64,000 bases of DNA from Aphidius gifuensis (lineage: Eukaryota; Arthropoda; Insecta; Hymenoptera; Braconidae). Of this stretch, positions 11,601 to 23,789 are shown piece by piece. Numbering within the stretch: position 1 is the first letter of the stretch; each line of letters begins with the position of its first letter. The stretch lies in contig NC_057790.1 in NCBI RefSeq assembly GCF_014905175.1, positions 3,720,001 through 3,784,000 on the forward strand. The letters run 5' to 3'. Under the pieces are notes generated by a model. That model did no database searches and was not told where the DNA came from. It saw only the letters and a list, made by a program, of their open reading frames with translations. Made by a program: the position numbers and the translations under genes.

Positions 11601-13093
11601 ATTATCAAGTAACATACTTGGTAATGATGAACGTTTTGACATGACAGTATAAGTTGCTGTTGTACAATTAGCTGGTTGTTGTTGTTGTTGATTTTGACTT
11701 TGATTTTGATTATTATTAGTCATGGATTTTTGTGATTTTTTTAAATCAAGTAAATAATCAACAAGACATCTTGGTGTACCATCTGTATTTTCTAATGCTT
11801 CAGCAATTTTACTTAAACTAATAACATCTTGTGTTTGTTCTCTTGTACTACAATCAATTGTACTTGCAAATGATTTATTAATTTTATCAATACATGATGT
11901 TTCTGATGCATTTGTTGTTGTTGTTAAATTAGCCAATGGTTCATTTCTTGTTGGACGTTCTGGGCTTGTTATTTTTTGTCCAAAATTTAATCTGTCCATT
12001 GGTAAATTACCAACAGAATCACATTTACGTTTAAAAAATTCACCAACAGATAATTTACGTCCAATTGTTGATTCAACAGTTAAATCAAGATCACCCATAA
12101 CACCAGAAAAACATGAAAATTCCATTCTATTATTTTCAGCTGTTGGTGTTAATGGTATTGGATTATAATTTTGTATATATGATTGTTGATCAGCATCAAG
12201 TTGACTATTTAAACGTGAACCAGATAAAAAATCATCTTTTGAAAATTTTGCCATTAATTCAGCAGCTGTACTGTTAAAACTAAAATTATTATTATCATTT
12301 TTTCTACTTGGACTTGGACTCATTTCTGATGATCTGGCTGTTATTTCATTTGGCTCAAATCTAACACTATTCATACTAATATTTGATAATTTTGTAAGTG
12401 TTTTTTGATTATCTGAATTTGAATAATCACGATCAAATGGTGATGAATCAATTAATGTTGATGGTGAATAAAAATTTGACATATTTTGACTATTAACATT
12501 ATTTTCTTTATCAGTATCATGAGAAAATGATAATGAAGTATTATCAACACATACTTTTTCAATTAATTCACGTGCCAATTGACGATTCATTTCAATTTTT
12601 TTTTTATCACTATTTGATAATTGATCAAATAAATTATCAACATCTGAACCAAGAAAACCTTTAAACAATAAATACATTTATTTAATTCAATATATAATTT
12701 ATATCCCTAATTAATTTATTTACCTGAACGAGTTGATAGATTGTCGAGAATTCCAAGTGAACTATCATCATGTGCATCTGATAAATCAGATTGATCCACG
12801 GGAAGATCTCGGTATTGTTGATAAGCTTCACCATCATAAGGATTTCTAAAACTAATTAAAATAACATGATTTATTAGCATTAAAATATATACACAAACAA
12901 AACATAACCTTGATGATTCAATAAAAATTATAATTTTAATTAAAAATATATATATTTACTCTTTTCTCTCGACAGTTGAACATGCTCGTGGTCTTGGTGT
13001 TCCCATAACAGTTATATTTGACATATCAATATCATATTTATTATTATTTTTTTGCATATTTGTAGAATTTTTTTCATTATTTTTAAAATCCAT
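8649..13093 (-). CDS. Spd-2: Spindle-defective 2 / Cep192 homologue
   Basis: Centriolar and pericentriolar-material scaffold protein needed for centrosome maturation. Three exons: 12960-13093, 12724-12845 and a 4-kb exon 8649-12658, together 1421 residues in frame. The N-terminal half is low-complexity and Ser/Asn-rich and carries the short conserved box LSVGEFFKRK seen in Cep192/Spd-2 proteins. The C-terminal half has successive beta-sandwich segments of the ASPM-SPD-2-Hydin type, for example IRNTSQNRIKLQATI, FSPNNIGACAGKITF and IKLENSGDLSAYVKINL. The start MDFKNN at 13093 is chosen; an upstream in-frame ATG at 13156 would add 21 residues. The gene is convergent with the ERI1-like gene and divergent from TRMT2A. 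Identification rests on the box plus ASH organisation; Cep192 family is the only good fit I know. Confidence 0.85.
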
Positions 13094-13681
13094 TATTGAA
13101 AGGACGCAGGACGCCGTCGAAAAAGACGTTATTTTATTTTTATTTTCTATGTACAATTAAAGAATTTTGTAATAATACTTGACTTTATAAATTTCCACTT
13201 TAATTTTTTCATACTTGATAAATATTACATTTGAATTATTTACTTTTTTTTATCATTCAAATTTTAAAATTCAATAAAGCATGAAAACAAAAATATAAAA
13301 AACACACACACTAATTAAACGATGATGTATTTTTTTTTTTTTTTTCTCAGGTGTGCTCTCAGGTGAAAAAAAAAAATAAATAAAATCAAGATGAATTTCC
13401 AAATGTCGTTGCAATTTTAGGGCAAATTTTCAATTGTTATTGTTTTTATTTACAAAAAAAAAACTATTGTTTATATTGTTTAAAAATAAACAATCCAATA
13501 ATAAATTTAAATAACAAATGAAAATTGATTATAGAATAATAATTATTTAAATTATTCACTTTATTTTGTTGCAATAAATTATAATTCAACATAACCTAAT
13601 CTTTTTGTTGTTAATTGATAAAACACACGTGTATTGTGTTATAGAACTAAGCTCAACAGTTGTTATTGTTTATTATTAACA
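13094..13681. promoter_or_regulatory. Putative bidirectional promoter Spd-2/TRMT2A
   Basis: 588 bp between divergent start codons. AT-rich with long T and A runs near 13330-13375. No TATA box or strong motif is evident; the role is inferred from orientation. Confidence 0.45.
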
Positions 13682-16176
13682 ATGAAAGAAGAAGTAATGG
13701 AACAAGTTTCAACTGAAAATGAAGAAAAAAATGAGATGAAAAATCTGGATTCATCAAAAAAGCGTTCATTAGATTTGAATGATGTTGAATCAAATAAAAA
13801 AGTAAAAATTGAACATAACGAAGAGCCAACTTTACCAGAAATTAATAAAGATATTAAACAAGAAAAATTGACAAATGATGATGACGAAAAAAAAGCGACA
13901 TTAAATGTAAATAATGAACAACCAGAAGTTGAAAATATTAAAAAAGAAATGACAACAAATGATGACGAAGAAAATGTATTAACAATAAAAGACGATGAAA
14001 ATCCATATGCATATTTAGATCGTGATGATTTTACATCTGAAAAATATAAAATTGAAGTTAGAGGATTACCAAAATACTATGGTGTTAAAGATCTTAAAAA
14101 ATTGATAAATGAAAAATTAGGTCTTATATCTGGTAAAGTTAAACCAGCAAAACGTGGAAGTGCATGGGCATATGTTTGTTTTCGTAGTCAAGAGACACAA
14201 GATCAAGCAATTGAAGTAATCAATGGATATACATGGAAAAATAAAAAATTAACTGCCAAGGTATTGCAAGATAAATAAAAAACAAAATCAATTATTCTTG
14301 TAATTTGTATGGATTTATTAACATGTTTTTTTTTTATTATTTATTTAGAAAGCTAAGCCTGCACCAGATCCATTCATAAAACGTAAATTAGAACTGATTG
14401 ATGATGAATCCAACAACAAAATTGAAAATGACAAAATCACAACAATGTCACCAGAAGAGCAAATAAAATCAAGTACAATTCCACTTTGGAATCTTTCCTA
14501 TGCTGAACAAGTTAGTAAATTAACAATTTTAAAATTAATTTTCATTATTTATCTAATATATTATTTATTACTTCACAGCTTGAACAAAAACAAAAAGAAA
14601 TTAGAAAAGTACTTTATAATATGAGTGAAAAAATATTTAAAAGTAATGAATCACTCAGAGAATTGTTGACAGAAAAAAAGAAAAATAATGATGGTTTAAT
14701 TTGTGAATTAATGCCAATATTAAGTGCTGATGTTACAGATGGTTATCGTAACAAGTGTGAATTTACAATTGGTATGTGATTATAATAAATACATTGATAA
14801 TTTAATGATGAAAATAATATATTAAAATTTTTTTAACAACAGGAAAAAGTAAAGATGGAAGTGAAATTTTAATTGGATTTAGAATGGCAGCATATGCTAC
14901 TGGTTCAGTGGCTGTTGGACCTATTGATCATCTTTGTCATATACCTGAGAGTATGAAGAAAGCAGTCAAGGTAAATAATATTCACTAAAAAATCAATAAC
15001 AATTTATTATTCTAAATGAAATGTCTTTTAGGTTTGTCAAGAATTTGTTAGAAATTCTAATTTAGCACCTTTTAATCCAGTCAATCATTCTGGCTACTGG
15101 ACACAAGTTACAGTACGAACAACTCGTAATAATCATTTGATGCTTGTGATTGCAATAAATCCTCAAGACATGACAGTCGAAGAGTTGAACAAATTGAAGA
15201 AAGAAATTTGTGAATTTTTTGATAATGATGCTGGAAAAGAAGCCAATGTGACATCACTTTATTTTCAAACGATAAATAAAAAGTTAGTTGTGTTGTTGAT
15301 AATAATTTATATTGATATTTAACTGTCTTTGTTGATGATAAATAATTTTAATTTATTGTAGGGATATTGGTGGTGAGGGTGGTGGATCAATTGATCATCT
15401 AAGTGGTTCAGAATATATTGAGGAGACTCTTCTTGGTATGACATTCCGTGTATCACCACTAGCATTTTTTCAAGTTAATACTGAAGGTGCTGAGTTACTG
15501 TACAAAGCAGCAATTGACATGGCAAAACCTGATGACAATACAACTGTATTAGATGTTTGTTGTGGTACTGGAACAATTGGATTATCTTTTTCAAAGGTAT
15601 TTTTATTATTTTTTTTCATTTTTGACATAACTTATTGATTAAATTAAATTTATTTAGTATTGTGGTGAAGTATTGGGCTTGGAAATGATTGGAGATGCAA
15701 TAAAAGATGCTCGTGAAAATGTTAAAAAAAATAACATTGAAAATTGTGAATTTTTCGTTGGTAAAGCTGAAAGTATTTTAAAAGCAGTTATTAATCGTGC
15801 AAGTAAGCCAAATGTTGTTGCTGTTGTTGATCCTCCAAGAGCTGGTTTACGTGAGTTTTATCAATCAATTATTTATATAAATTAAAAGACATTTTAATAA
15901 TTTATTTATTTTACAGATCAACAAGCACTTTTGGCACTTCGTAGAACAAGTAAATTGAAAAGAGTTGTATATATATCTTGTGATCCAAAAGCAGCAGTTC
16001 AAAATCTACTTGATTTAGCTAAACCTAGTTCGAAACTTTATACTGGCGAACCTTTGATTCCTGTTAAAGCAATTCCAGTTGACATGTTTCCTCACACTAA
16101 ACACTGTGAACTTGTTATACTTCTTGAACGTGTATCAAAAACGAAGGACACATTAGAAGAAACACTAACAGAATAA
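13682..16176 (+). CDS. TRMT2A: tRNA (uracil-5-)-methyltransferase homologue A
   Basis: SAM-dependent enzyme making 5-methyluridine at position 54 of cytosolic tRNA. Eight exons: 13682-14260, 14349-14510, 14579-14771, 14843-14970, 15032-15282, 15362-15596, 15658-15850 and 15917-16176, giving 666 residues in frame. An acidic/lysine-rich N-terminus is followed by an RRM-like domain (about 115-195; YKIEVRGLPKYYGVKDL, WAYVCFRSQET). Then comes the TrmA/RumA-type catalytic domain with GYRNKCEFTIG, the SAM loop LDVCCGTGTIGLS, DPPRAGL, the catalytic-cysteine strand VVYISCDPKAA and the terminal PHTKHCELVILLERV. The residue after the catalytic Cys is Asp where Asn is common (SCNP). It lies 717 bp upstream of ZW10 on the same strand. 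Confidence 0.94.
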
Positions 16177-16893
16177 TTTATAAAATTACATTTAACACAG
16201 GGTATGTGTGTTATGTTAATATTCAATTGATAAATTAATGCATCTGATATTAAAATTGACTTTGAGTAGATTCAAGTAATTACTCAATTAAGTTACAATC
16301 TCTTTATATTTGTTTTTTTTTTTCAAATTGTCTTTGCCTGTTCCACATTGTTTTAAAAATATTTTTTCATTTAACGATTGATAATGATTCTGTTAATTCA
16401 AACTCATGTTATTTCTAGTGTTTGATTTTTCAACAAGCCAATATTTAATTGATTTTGATTCATTGTTGGTGTGTAACTATTAGATTCTAAAATTATGTTA
16501 AATAAATTGAGATATAAAAAAGAATAATTTTTATTTTATGTTTTTTTATTACCTGTAAATTTTATAATAAACATTAAACAAACAAAACACTTAAACAATA
16601 GTGACAAAGGAGTTTGATATATACTTTTTCCTGATAATGAATATTTGAATGATTATCTAAATTCTAATCAGCGAAGGCAGCGCTAAAATGGCCAAGTTGG
16701 CTAATGAAAAAGATACATATAAAAAAAAAGAGAAAGAAATAACGTAAATATGTAACCTCTCTCGCCGGTTTGACAGTTTGACACACACATACACACACAG
16801 CACGCAAAAACAACTTAAATTTTGACACATATTGTTATTTATTTTTTTTTTCATCAACAATCATAACATAATAAAAACCTTTGTCTAATAAAA
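16177..16893. other. TRMT2A 3' UTR and ZW10 promoter region
   Basis: 717 bp without a gene. A relatively GC-richer block at about 16665-16800 includes AAAATGGCC (16685-16693), a YY1/Pho-like core, and a CACACA run at about 16780-16800, likely near the ZW10 transcription start. Promoter use is inferred. Confidence 0.45.
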
Positions 16894-19802
16894 ATGAGTT
16901 CGTTAGTTGTTGATGTACTTGCTACAACTGGTAATTATAAAAAAATGAAATTAAATTAATAATTTTCTTAACTTTTGTTTTTTCGTTTAAAATAATATAA
17001 AAAAAATAATTATTATTTATTAATTTAGGTGAAATTGAGACAGCAAAAATCAAAGAAAAAATTAATGATATTCAAAAAGAAATAGAAAAATTAAAAAATG
17101 ATGTAAAAGAATTTATAAAAGATAATTATATTGATTTTGTTCCAAGATTAACAAAAGATCCAGTTTTAATTGAACATGCTGAGAAGTTAATATCTGAAAT
17201 ACAAACATTAAAAATTAGAATAGACACTCAGGTAAGCCAGCAAATATATCCTTCTTATTATTTAATTTATTAAATTCTATTATTAAATTAATTATTGTAG
17301 ATAAAAGTTGAATTATCAGGATCAACAAAAGAATTAAAAAACTTGTCACGTTCCCTTGAAGAATCCAACATAAGTCTTCAACTTTCAAGTCAACTACTAG
17401 ATCTAAATGACTCATTAAAACAATTTAATAAATATGAGGAAGATAAATGTTACTTTGAAAGTGCAAAAATACTTGAAAAAATTGAGCAAATATTAAATAA
17501 ACCAAATTGTGATTTATCACAATTAAATCTTTACTCACCACTTAGAGATAATTATTCACAAATAAACAGTACATTTTTAACAAAAATATCTCTTTTATGG
17601 GAGCAACAAGTTGCCTGGAATAAAACAATTCATCATCATGATCAAGAAGCTTTTAGTCTAACAATAAAATCAGATAAAAATGACTTACAAGATCTCATCA
17701 AAGCACTTTATTATGTCAACAATCTTCCACTTTGTTTACACAGTTTTTCAAATAAATTAATGAAAAATTTTATTACTCCAATAATACACAGTAATTGTTC
17801 TGTATTTGTTGTTGAAAATAATGCATATCATGTTAAAATTTTAAACAAAAATGAAAAACCCAGTTATCAAAGTGTACTTCATAATTTAAAATTACTATTT
17901 CAATTTATTGATCAACATTTAAATTGTGATATTGAGGATGATTGTTTTCTTGGTTTATTAAGACAACATTTGATGAAACAATTGTCTGATGATTTATTGA
18001 ACAATTGTATTGCTGATACTATACCAAGTTCAAGTAGTGAATTACTTGATTTTAAACCAGTTGAAGATAATATTTATGATGTTGAAGGATATCTTGTTGA
18101 CATTGGTGAGATGATTAATTTAAAATTAAATTAATTTTTAACATTGTAATCTTTTTTTTTTTTTATTGCAGGATTTATTTCAGATAATGATAGATTTTTA
18201 ACAAGCTATATTAAAGACGTGGACAAGTTGTATGTTGAAAAAATATGCCAAGGTCATTTGTACACAGCAAGAGAAATAATGAAAAAAGATTTACATGATT
18301 CATTTAAATATACACCAGATGAAGATGTTGAATTACTTGAAGATAATTTGTCTAATTGTTATGTTACAAAAATAAACAATAAATTAGATAAAAATACATT
18401 TCAATTGCCAACTTGTTATATTAGTAAAAGCACCAAAGAAATACTTGATTTATCAAGAAGTATTCTTGAAGAGGCATTGATAAGTAATGATTTATGTGCA
18501 GTTAAATTGTACTATACAAGTCGTAATATATTTGAAATGTATATTGGTGTTGTTCCAGAGTATCATAAAAAATTTTTAGAAACTATACCTCAACAAGTTG
18601 GTACGTATTTTTATTTTTTTACTCATTTATTTTGTTGCTAACAGTCTAGAATGAATTTATTTATCAATTGCTAAATTAAATTTTATTATCTGTCAATAAC
18701 CAAAGTTGTAAATTAATTATTAGTTAGTTAATTTTTTAAATGAAAATGACAACAAAATTTATTTATAATTTCAGCATTATTCCATAATAATTGCATGTAC
18801 CTTGCACATCATTTGATGACACTGGCATATGAATATCGTGATAAAATACCCGAGTGTTTAATGAAACACAACATAACATATGTCGATCTGACAATAAAAT
18901 TTAGATCAGTTGGTTCAGAATATTTTTTAAATCACATGAAATATCAAAAAAATATTATCACTGATATTCTACGAGATTCAGGTAAATAAAAATAATAACT
19001 TATTAAATTAATCTATTAAAAATAATATTTTTTAACAAATTGTTTTTCATGTTTTAAGAATTATCTCAACTTGGACAAAGCTCAGAACTTCCTCCAAGCA
19101 CTGAAAGAGCCTTGAGACAGTGTATTCGTCAATTGGAACTTTTAAAAAAAGTCTGGTCTGATGTATTGCCTGAAAATATTTATTGCAAAGCTCTTGGTTG
19201 TATAACAAATTCAATGATTGAAGATCTCGTTACAAGAGTTACAACACTTGAAGATATTCCAGCATCAATTGCCACTGAATTAGTAACACTTTTTAATGTT
19301 GTTGTTAAAAGAGCTCCATCAATATTTACGGTAATTAAATTAATTTAATTATAAATAGGAAAATATGTAGGAAAATTTTAAATAACTACACAATTTTTAT
19401 ATTTTTTTTTAAACTATAAAAATTATTTTATTTATAAAAATTTGATAATCACCTTGTTGATATATTCAGTCTCCTTTTTGTTGTCTTTCAAATGCTGCAT
19501 AAATCTTTGAAAAATTAATATTAATTTCGAAAAAAAATAAAAAAAATAGTAAACATTAGTAATTATTTGTTTGGATTTTTTTTTAGGAGGAAAATTCAAT
19601 AAATCGTTTCGTTGGAAAATGGCAGAAATTATTGGAATTGATTAAAATGCTTGAGGCATCATTGAAGGATATTGAGGATCGTTGGGCTGATGGCAAGGGT
19701 CCACTTGCTCATGAATTCACATCAGCACAAGTTAAACATTTGATAAGAGCACTATTTCAAAATACCGAACGTCGTGCAGCTCTTCTTTCAATAATTAAAT
19801 AA
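16894..19802 (+). CDS. ZW10: Kinetochore/ER tether protein ZW10
   Basis: Subunit of the RZZ (Rod-Zw10-Zwilch) kinetochore complex that recruits dynein and checkpoint proteins, and of the NRZ/Dsl1 tether in Golgi-to-ER traffic. Seven exons: 16894-16930, 17029-17231, 17301-18105, 18172-18600, 18775-18981, 19059-19330 and 19587-19802, giving 722 residues in frame (vertebrate ZW10 about 780). The N-terminus MSSLVVDVLATTGEIE and coiled-coil region match the family. So do FQLPTCYISKSTKEILDL, CAVKLYYTSRNIFEMY, HNNCMYLAHHLMTL and the strongly conserved end, GKGPLAHEF then LIRALFQNTERRAALL. The gene is convergent with the Rsf1-like gene. Confidence 0.95.
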
Positions 19803-21686
19803 TTAGCATTTCATTCATTAATTGAAATATATTTAAATCTATTTTTTCTTTCTTTTACTAAATATTTTTCTAACGTTGGAAATTATTTTTTTGTATTTCT
19901 ATACGAAAATTCGTTGACAATGGCAGTTTTTTTTTTTTTCAATAGCTAAATAATTTACGAGTTTTTTTTTATATCAAATGTAAAAAATTATTATTAATAA
20001 AGCGAAATATTATTAAACCGTAAATATATGGATTTTTTTTCTACTAGAAATTTTTGTTTTTTTTTTTTTTTTGTAATTTTAATATTCGAAACTTGATGGA
20101 CACTCGTAATTCTTGTTTTTTTTTTTTTAATTTCTTTTTAAATTTATTTGTGGTGAAGTGGTGAAGAAGTTGGTGGCCGGATGATGACAAGGGTTGCAGA
20201 AGAATATGTAGGTAGGCAGATTTGGTGGACGATTTTAATGAGCATAAATTATTTAATAATTATGTTCAAATAATTCTCAAGTCACATTACAATTATCAGC
20301 AGATCAATTTTGTTTTTTTTTTTTTTCATTTTTATATTTAAAGAAAATCTGCCTGATTTATCAATCAGCCATTTTGATAATATTTTATTATCCATAATTC
20401 AGCATTGAGAAGCCAATATTATTTCTCAAACAAACATGTTTTTTTAATTTTTTTTTTTTTTTTTTATTATCGATTATTATTTCTATAGAAATTATTTCCA
20501 TAGTCTTCAAATTTTTTTATGCACATACTTTTTAATTTTTTACACTTTTTTATTTCATTTTTTTTTTTTTTTCATTATTTGTATTTTTTATTTGTCAATC
20601 AAGATGTGAATAATTCGTGCGCGATGAATTTTATGATTTTTTTTTTATTATTAATTATCAATTTAATTAATCCGTGTTTACCGGTGTCAAGAAATTAATC
20701 ACAAGAAAAAAAAATATAAACTATCACACGGTTTAAATGTAATTATCATTATTTTTTTTTCAAAATAAATTTTTATGTTTTTTTTTAAATCGTTATCAAA
20801 ACGATATATAAATTGGAAGAATAAATTTGAAGCAATAGGAAAAAAAAGAAAAAAAAAAGAATTATTATATATTGACAAAATATAATTCACTGGAATAAAC
20901 GTGAATCGATTAATTAATAATAATATAAAAACTAAAAAAATTACAAAATTAAAAAAAAAAAAAAGTAAGCCCGTTTGATTGAAAAACAAAAAAAAAAAAA
21001 AATGCCAAAGAAACAATCTATAGTACATAATCATTATTATTATCTTTTTTTAATAATCGTAATTGAAGAAATAAAAAAAAAAAAATTATTATTATTTTGT
21101 TTTTATATTGTATGTACACGTCGCTGCGTAGATTGAATAGAGAACGTAGAGTCGTCGAGGGCGGGGTGGCTGATTTTGGCCCGTCGTTCTGATTGGCAAC
21201 GTAGCGTAGTTATTCTCTTATGTGCATTCACGAAGATGACGATGACTGTGAACATTTAAGTGCAAAATTTTTTTACACAGATACACAACACACATTTCCA
21301 TTGTTTCATTGTTTTAAAAAAAAAAAAAGAAGAAAACAATTAATAAATAAATAATAAATTAAATACTGTCTAACAATTGAAAGAAAAAATTAAAAAAAAT
21401 TAACGTAGTTATTATTGACAGTGAATATAATGATAATAAATTCATTAATTATTATTTCAACACATGCATCAGCCAATTCTGTCTCCCCATTGTTTGTATT
21501 TTGATATAAAATTATTAATTCCCAATTTTAATTTAATAAATATATTTTCATTAAACTCCTTTTTCTCGGACAGGATATATCGTAGAGATTGGGATATTTA
21601 AAATGATAAAAAACCAATATCATCATCATCATAATCATCATCAAGAGAAAATGTGTTATTCAATTTAAAATGAAAAAAATAATAAT
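19803..21686. other. Convergent 3' region of ZW10 and Rsf1, GC pocket at 21115-21260
   Basis: No coding gene is supported. Poly-T and poly-A runs dominate. Two blocks stand out from the AT background: 20150-20240, and 21115-21260, which is CpG-containing and carries ATTGG, an inverted CCAAT box. On the minus strand the second block begins just after a good acceptor (TTCACAG), so it could be a downstream exon of the Rsf1-like gene or a separate promoter. The 111-codon open frame at 20699-21034 is poly-F low complexity and is not accepted. Confidence 0.5.
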
Positions 21687-22703
21687 TCAAGTTGGCTCAA
21701 GATGATGATAGTTAAAACGTAGTATTATTTGAATTGACGTTATTATAATGTTATTATTATGTCGAAGAGGTAGATGCGTTGTTGATTGATCATTTATGAA
21801 TTTTATGATAATGTTTATCATAATAATAATATTATTATGAAGTTTGTCGTTTATTGTCGAAGTTATAATTGAACAAGAAGTAGCAGTAGTTATTGTAGAT
21901 ATAGTAGTAGTTGTAGTAGTTGTTGTAGAAGAAGAATAATTATTATTGTGTTGATAATTGTTGATAGTCAATTGTGACAAGTATTTAAATAACGTTGAAG
22001 AATTAATGATAATATTTAAAATGATATGAAATAAATGATTTTGTTGATCATTTATTAATAAATTGTACCTTCCACGACCAGCTGGTGAACGACTTCTGTA
22101 TCTTGATCCAGAATCCTTTCCTGAATAATAACTTGATCCAGTATCACCACCACCACCACCACCACCCCCACCGCCTGATCCATAACTGTCTTGTGAATAT
22201 GAATCACGTGATACATAACCACTGCTACGTCCTGATGAATATGAATCATCTCCATAACGTCCACGTCCTCTACCACCACCACCACCACCTCTACTACTCG
22301 AGTGATAACCACCACCGCCACCACCTCCTCCACCACCACCACTATCTCCGTAATTACTACCACCCCGATAGTTACCACCACGTCCACCACCATATCCACC
22401 ACGTCCACCTGATCCACGGCTACCACGGAAACCACCACCACCTCTACTACCACCACGTCCACGACCACGTGATATTTCAACACGTAATTTTGCACCCATT
22501 ATTTCTGTACCATTCATATTATTACATGCTAATTCAGCTTCATCAACACTTAAAAATTCTATGAATGCAAAACCAGGTGGATTAAATGCAACCCATACTT
22601 TATTTAATTTTCCAAATTTTTCAAATTCCATTTGTAAGTCTTCCTTTTTAATTGACTCATTTAAACCACCAACGTACACCCGGGTATATCCTTCGGGTGT
22701 CAT
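21687..22703 (-). CDS. Rsf1: Rsf1-like RRM and glycine/RS-rich splicing factor
   Basis: Small SR-related splicing regulator. In Drosophila, Rsf1 (repressor splicing factor 1) antagonises SR proteins. One RRM at residues about 7-75 carries RNP2 RVYVGGL and RNP1 GFAFIEF, with FNPPGFAFIEF nearly as in fly Rsf1. It is followed by RVEISRGRGRGG, a long Gly/Arg/Ser/Tyr-rich region and the short RS segment YRSRSPAGRGR. The fly protein ends about there. Here the frame stays open for a further 125 or so Thr/Ile/Asn-rich codons down to 21687, probably intron or 3' UTR. A possible donor AG|GTACAA sits at the junction (about 22065), so the true 3' end is uncertain. The ATG lies 14 bp after an acceptor-like TTTACAG, implying a noncoding first exon upstream. 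Confidence 0.85.
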   Translation of the reverse strand: MTPEGYTRVYVGGLNESIKKEDLQMEFEKFGKLNKVWVAFNPPGFAFIEFLSVDEAELACNNMNGTEIMGAKLRVEISRGRGRGGSRGGGGFRGSRGSGGRGGYGGGRGGNYRGGSNYGDSGGGGGGGGGGGYHSSSRGGGGGGRGRGRYGDDSYSSGRSSGYVSRDSYSQDSYGSGGGGGGGGGGDTGSSYYSGKDSGSRYRSRSPAGRGRYNLLINDQQNHLFHIILNIIINSSTLFKYLSQLTINNYQHNNNYSSSTTTTTTTTISTITTATSCSIITSTINDKLHNNIIIMINIIIKFINDQSTTHLPLRHNNNIIITSIQIILRFNYHHLEPT

Positions 22704-23789
22704 TTTGTCGGTATCTGTAAATAATTTATAATTTATTGTTATTGTTGCTATTTATGAGTAAACAAATAAAATATACCTAGTTTTTTTTTTTTGATAATTT
22801 TAACAAAATGGTTGATTTTACGACTTATTAATTATTATTATTTACAGCAATGCTTGCTCTTTTTTTTTTTTTTTTCACAAAAAATGTGTTTGACAATTTC
22901 ATTTGTCGTTTGTCTTTAAATGATTGATAAATAATTATTAATAATGTACTCACAATTGTTGTTGACTATAGATGACTAATAAACAAATACCTAATTAGAT
23001 ATTTATGATAATATTTATGGAAAATAATAATTCAGAATGATGCGACAGTAAATGATGCACACACAAAACGAAGGGATCAATAGACACCGGGGCTCACACA
23101 ATGGAGATGCCAAGTTTAAAAATGGCGGAGCGTTTTTATCTCGAACCCAGACTTTTTATCAACATATTTTTTTTGTAAATAAATACTTAACAACATTAAA
23201 AAATATTCTTTGTTCTATTTATAATTTTTATGGTTTTTTTTAATTATTAATGATATGTTTATTGATTTTTTTTAATAATAATATTTTTTTTTAATAAACA
23301 AATTTGGGCAGTGTTTTCATCAAACGGAAATGACCAGTGCAAAAGCCGGTTAAATAAAAAAAAAAAAAAAAAAAACATTTATGTATTAATTTTTTTTTAT
23401 TTATTTATGAAACAAATTTTTATTGACATTTATGATCATCTATGATTTAGAAAAAAAATTATTAATTATGCTTGTTCCTATTCTGAAATATTTTCCAATG
23501 AAAATTCCATAAAACAATTTTTTTTTTTGGTAAATAATGGACTTAAATATGTAAATGTTTATCTTTTGTATTTTAAATAATTAATTTTTTCAATTATCTA
23601 TAATATCATGATAATTTAATTATTTAAACAAATTAATTAAAAATTGTCTTGCCGGCTGTCAGCTGACATTATTTATATGTAATCCAAAATGGCTGCACAA
23701 AGCATGCTTTAAAAACAAATTGTAAAAATACCCAATAAACACAAAAAATATTATAAAATAATAATTACACACATCAACAACACTTACTA
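22704..23789. promoter_or_regulatory. Putative bidirectional promoter Rsf1/cornichon
   Basis: Gap between divergent genes. Two YY1/Pho-like cores lie here: AAAATGGCGG at 23119-23128, in a GC-richer block about 23040-23140 suited to the Rsf1 start, and AAAATGGCTGC at 23686-23696, about 100 bp before cornichon. No coding sequence for the missing cornichon N-terminus was found here. Confidence 0.5.

Noticed and set aside
9176..11644. Four plus-strand open frames inside the Spd-2 exon
   Set aside because: Antisense readings of an AT-rich coding exon, hydrophobic and low complexity, with no homology.
22055..22564. Long open frames on both strands across the Rsf1 glycine-rich region
   Set aside because: They are other-frame readings of GGN/CCN triplets, giving poly-Val or poly-His strings; only the RRM-linked frame resembles a real protein.
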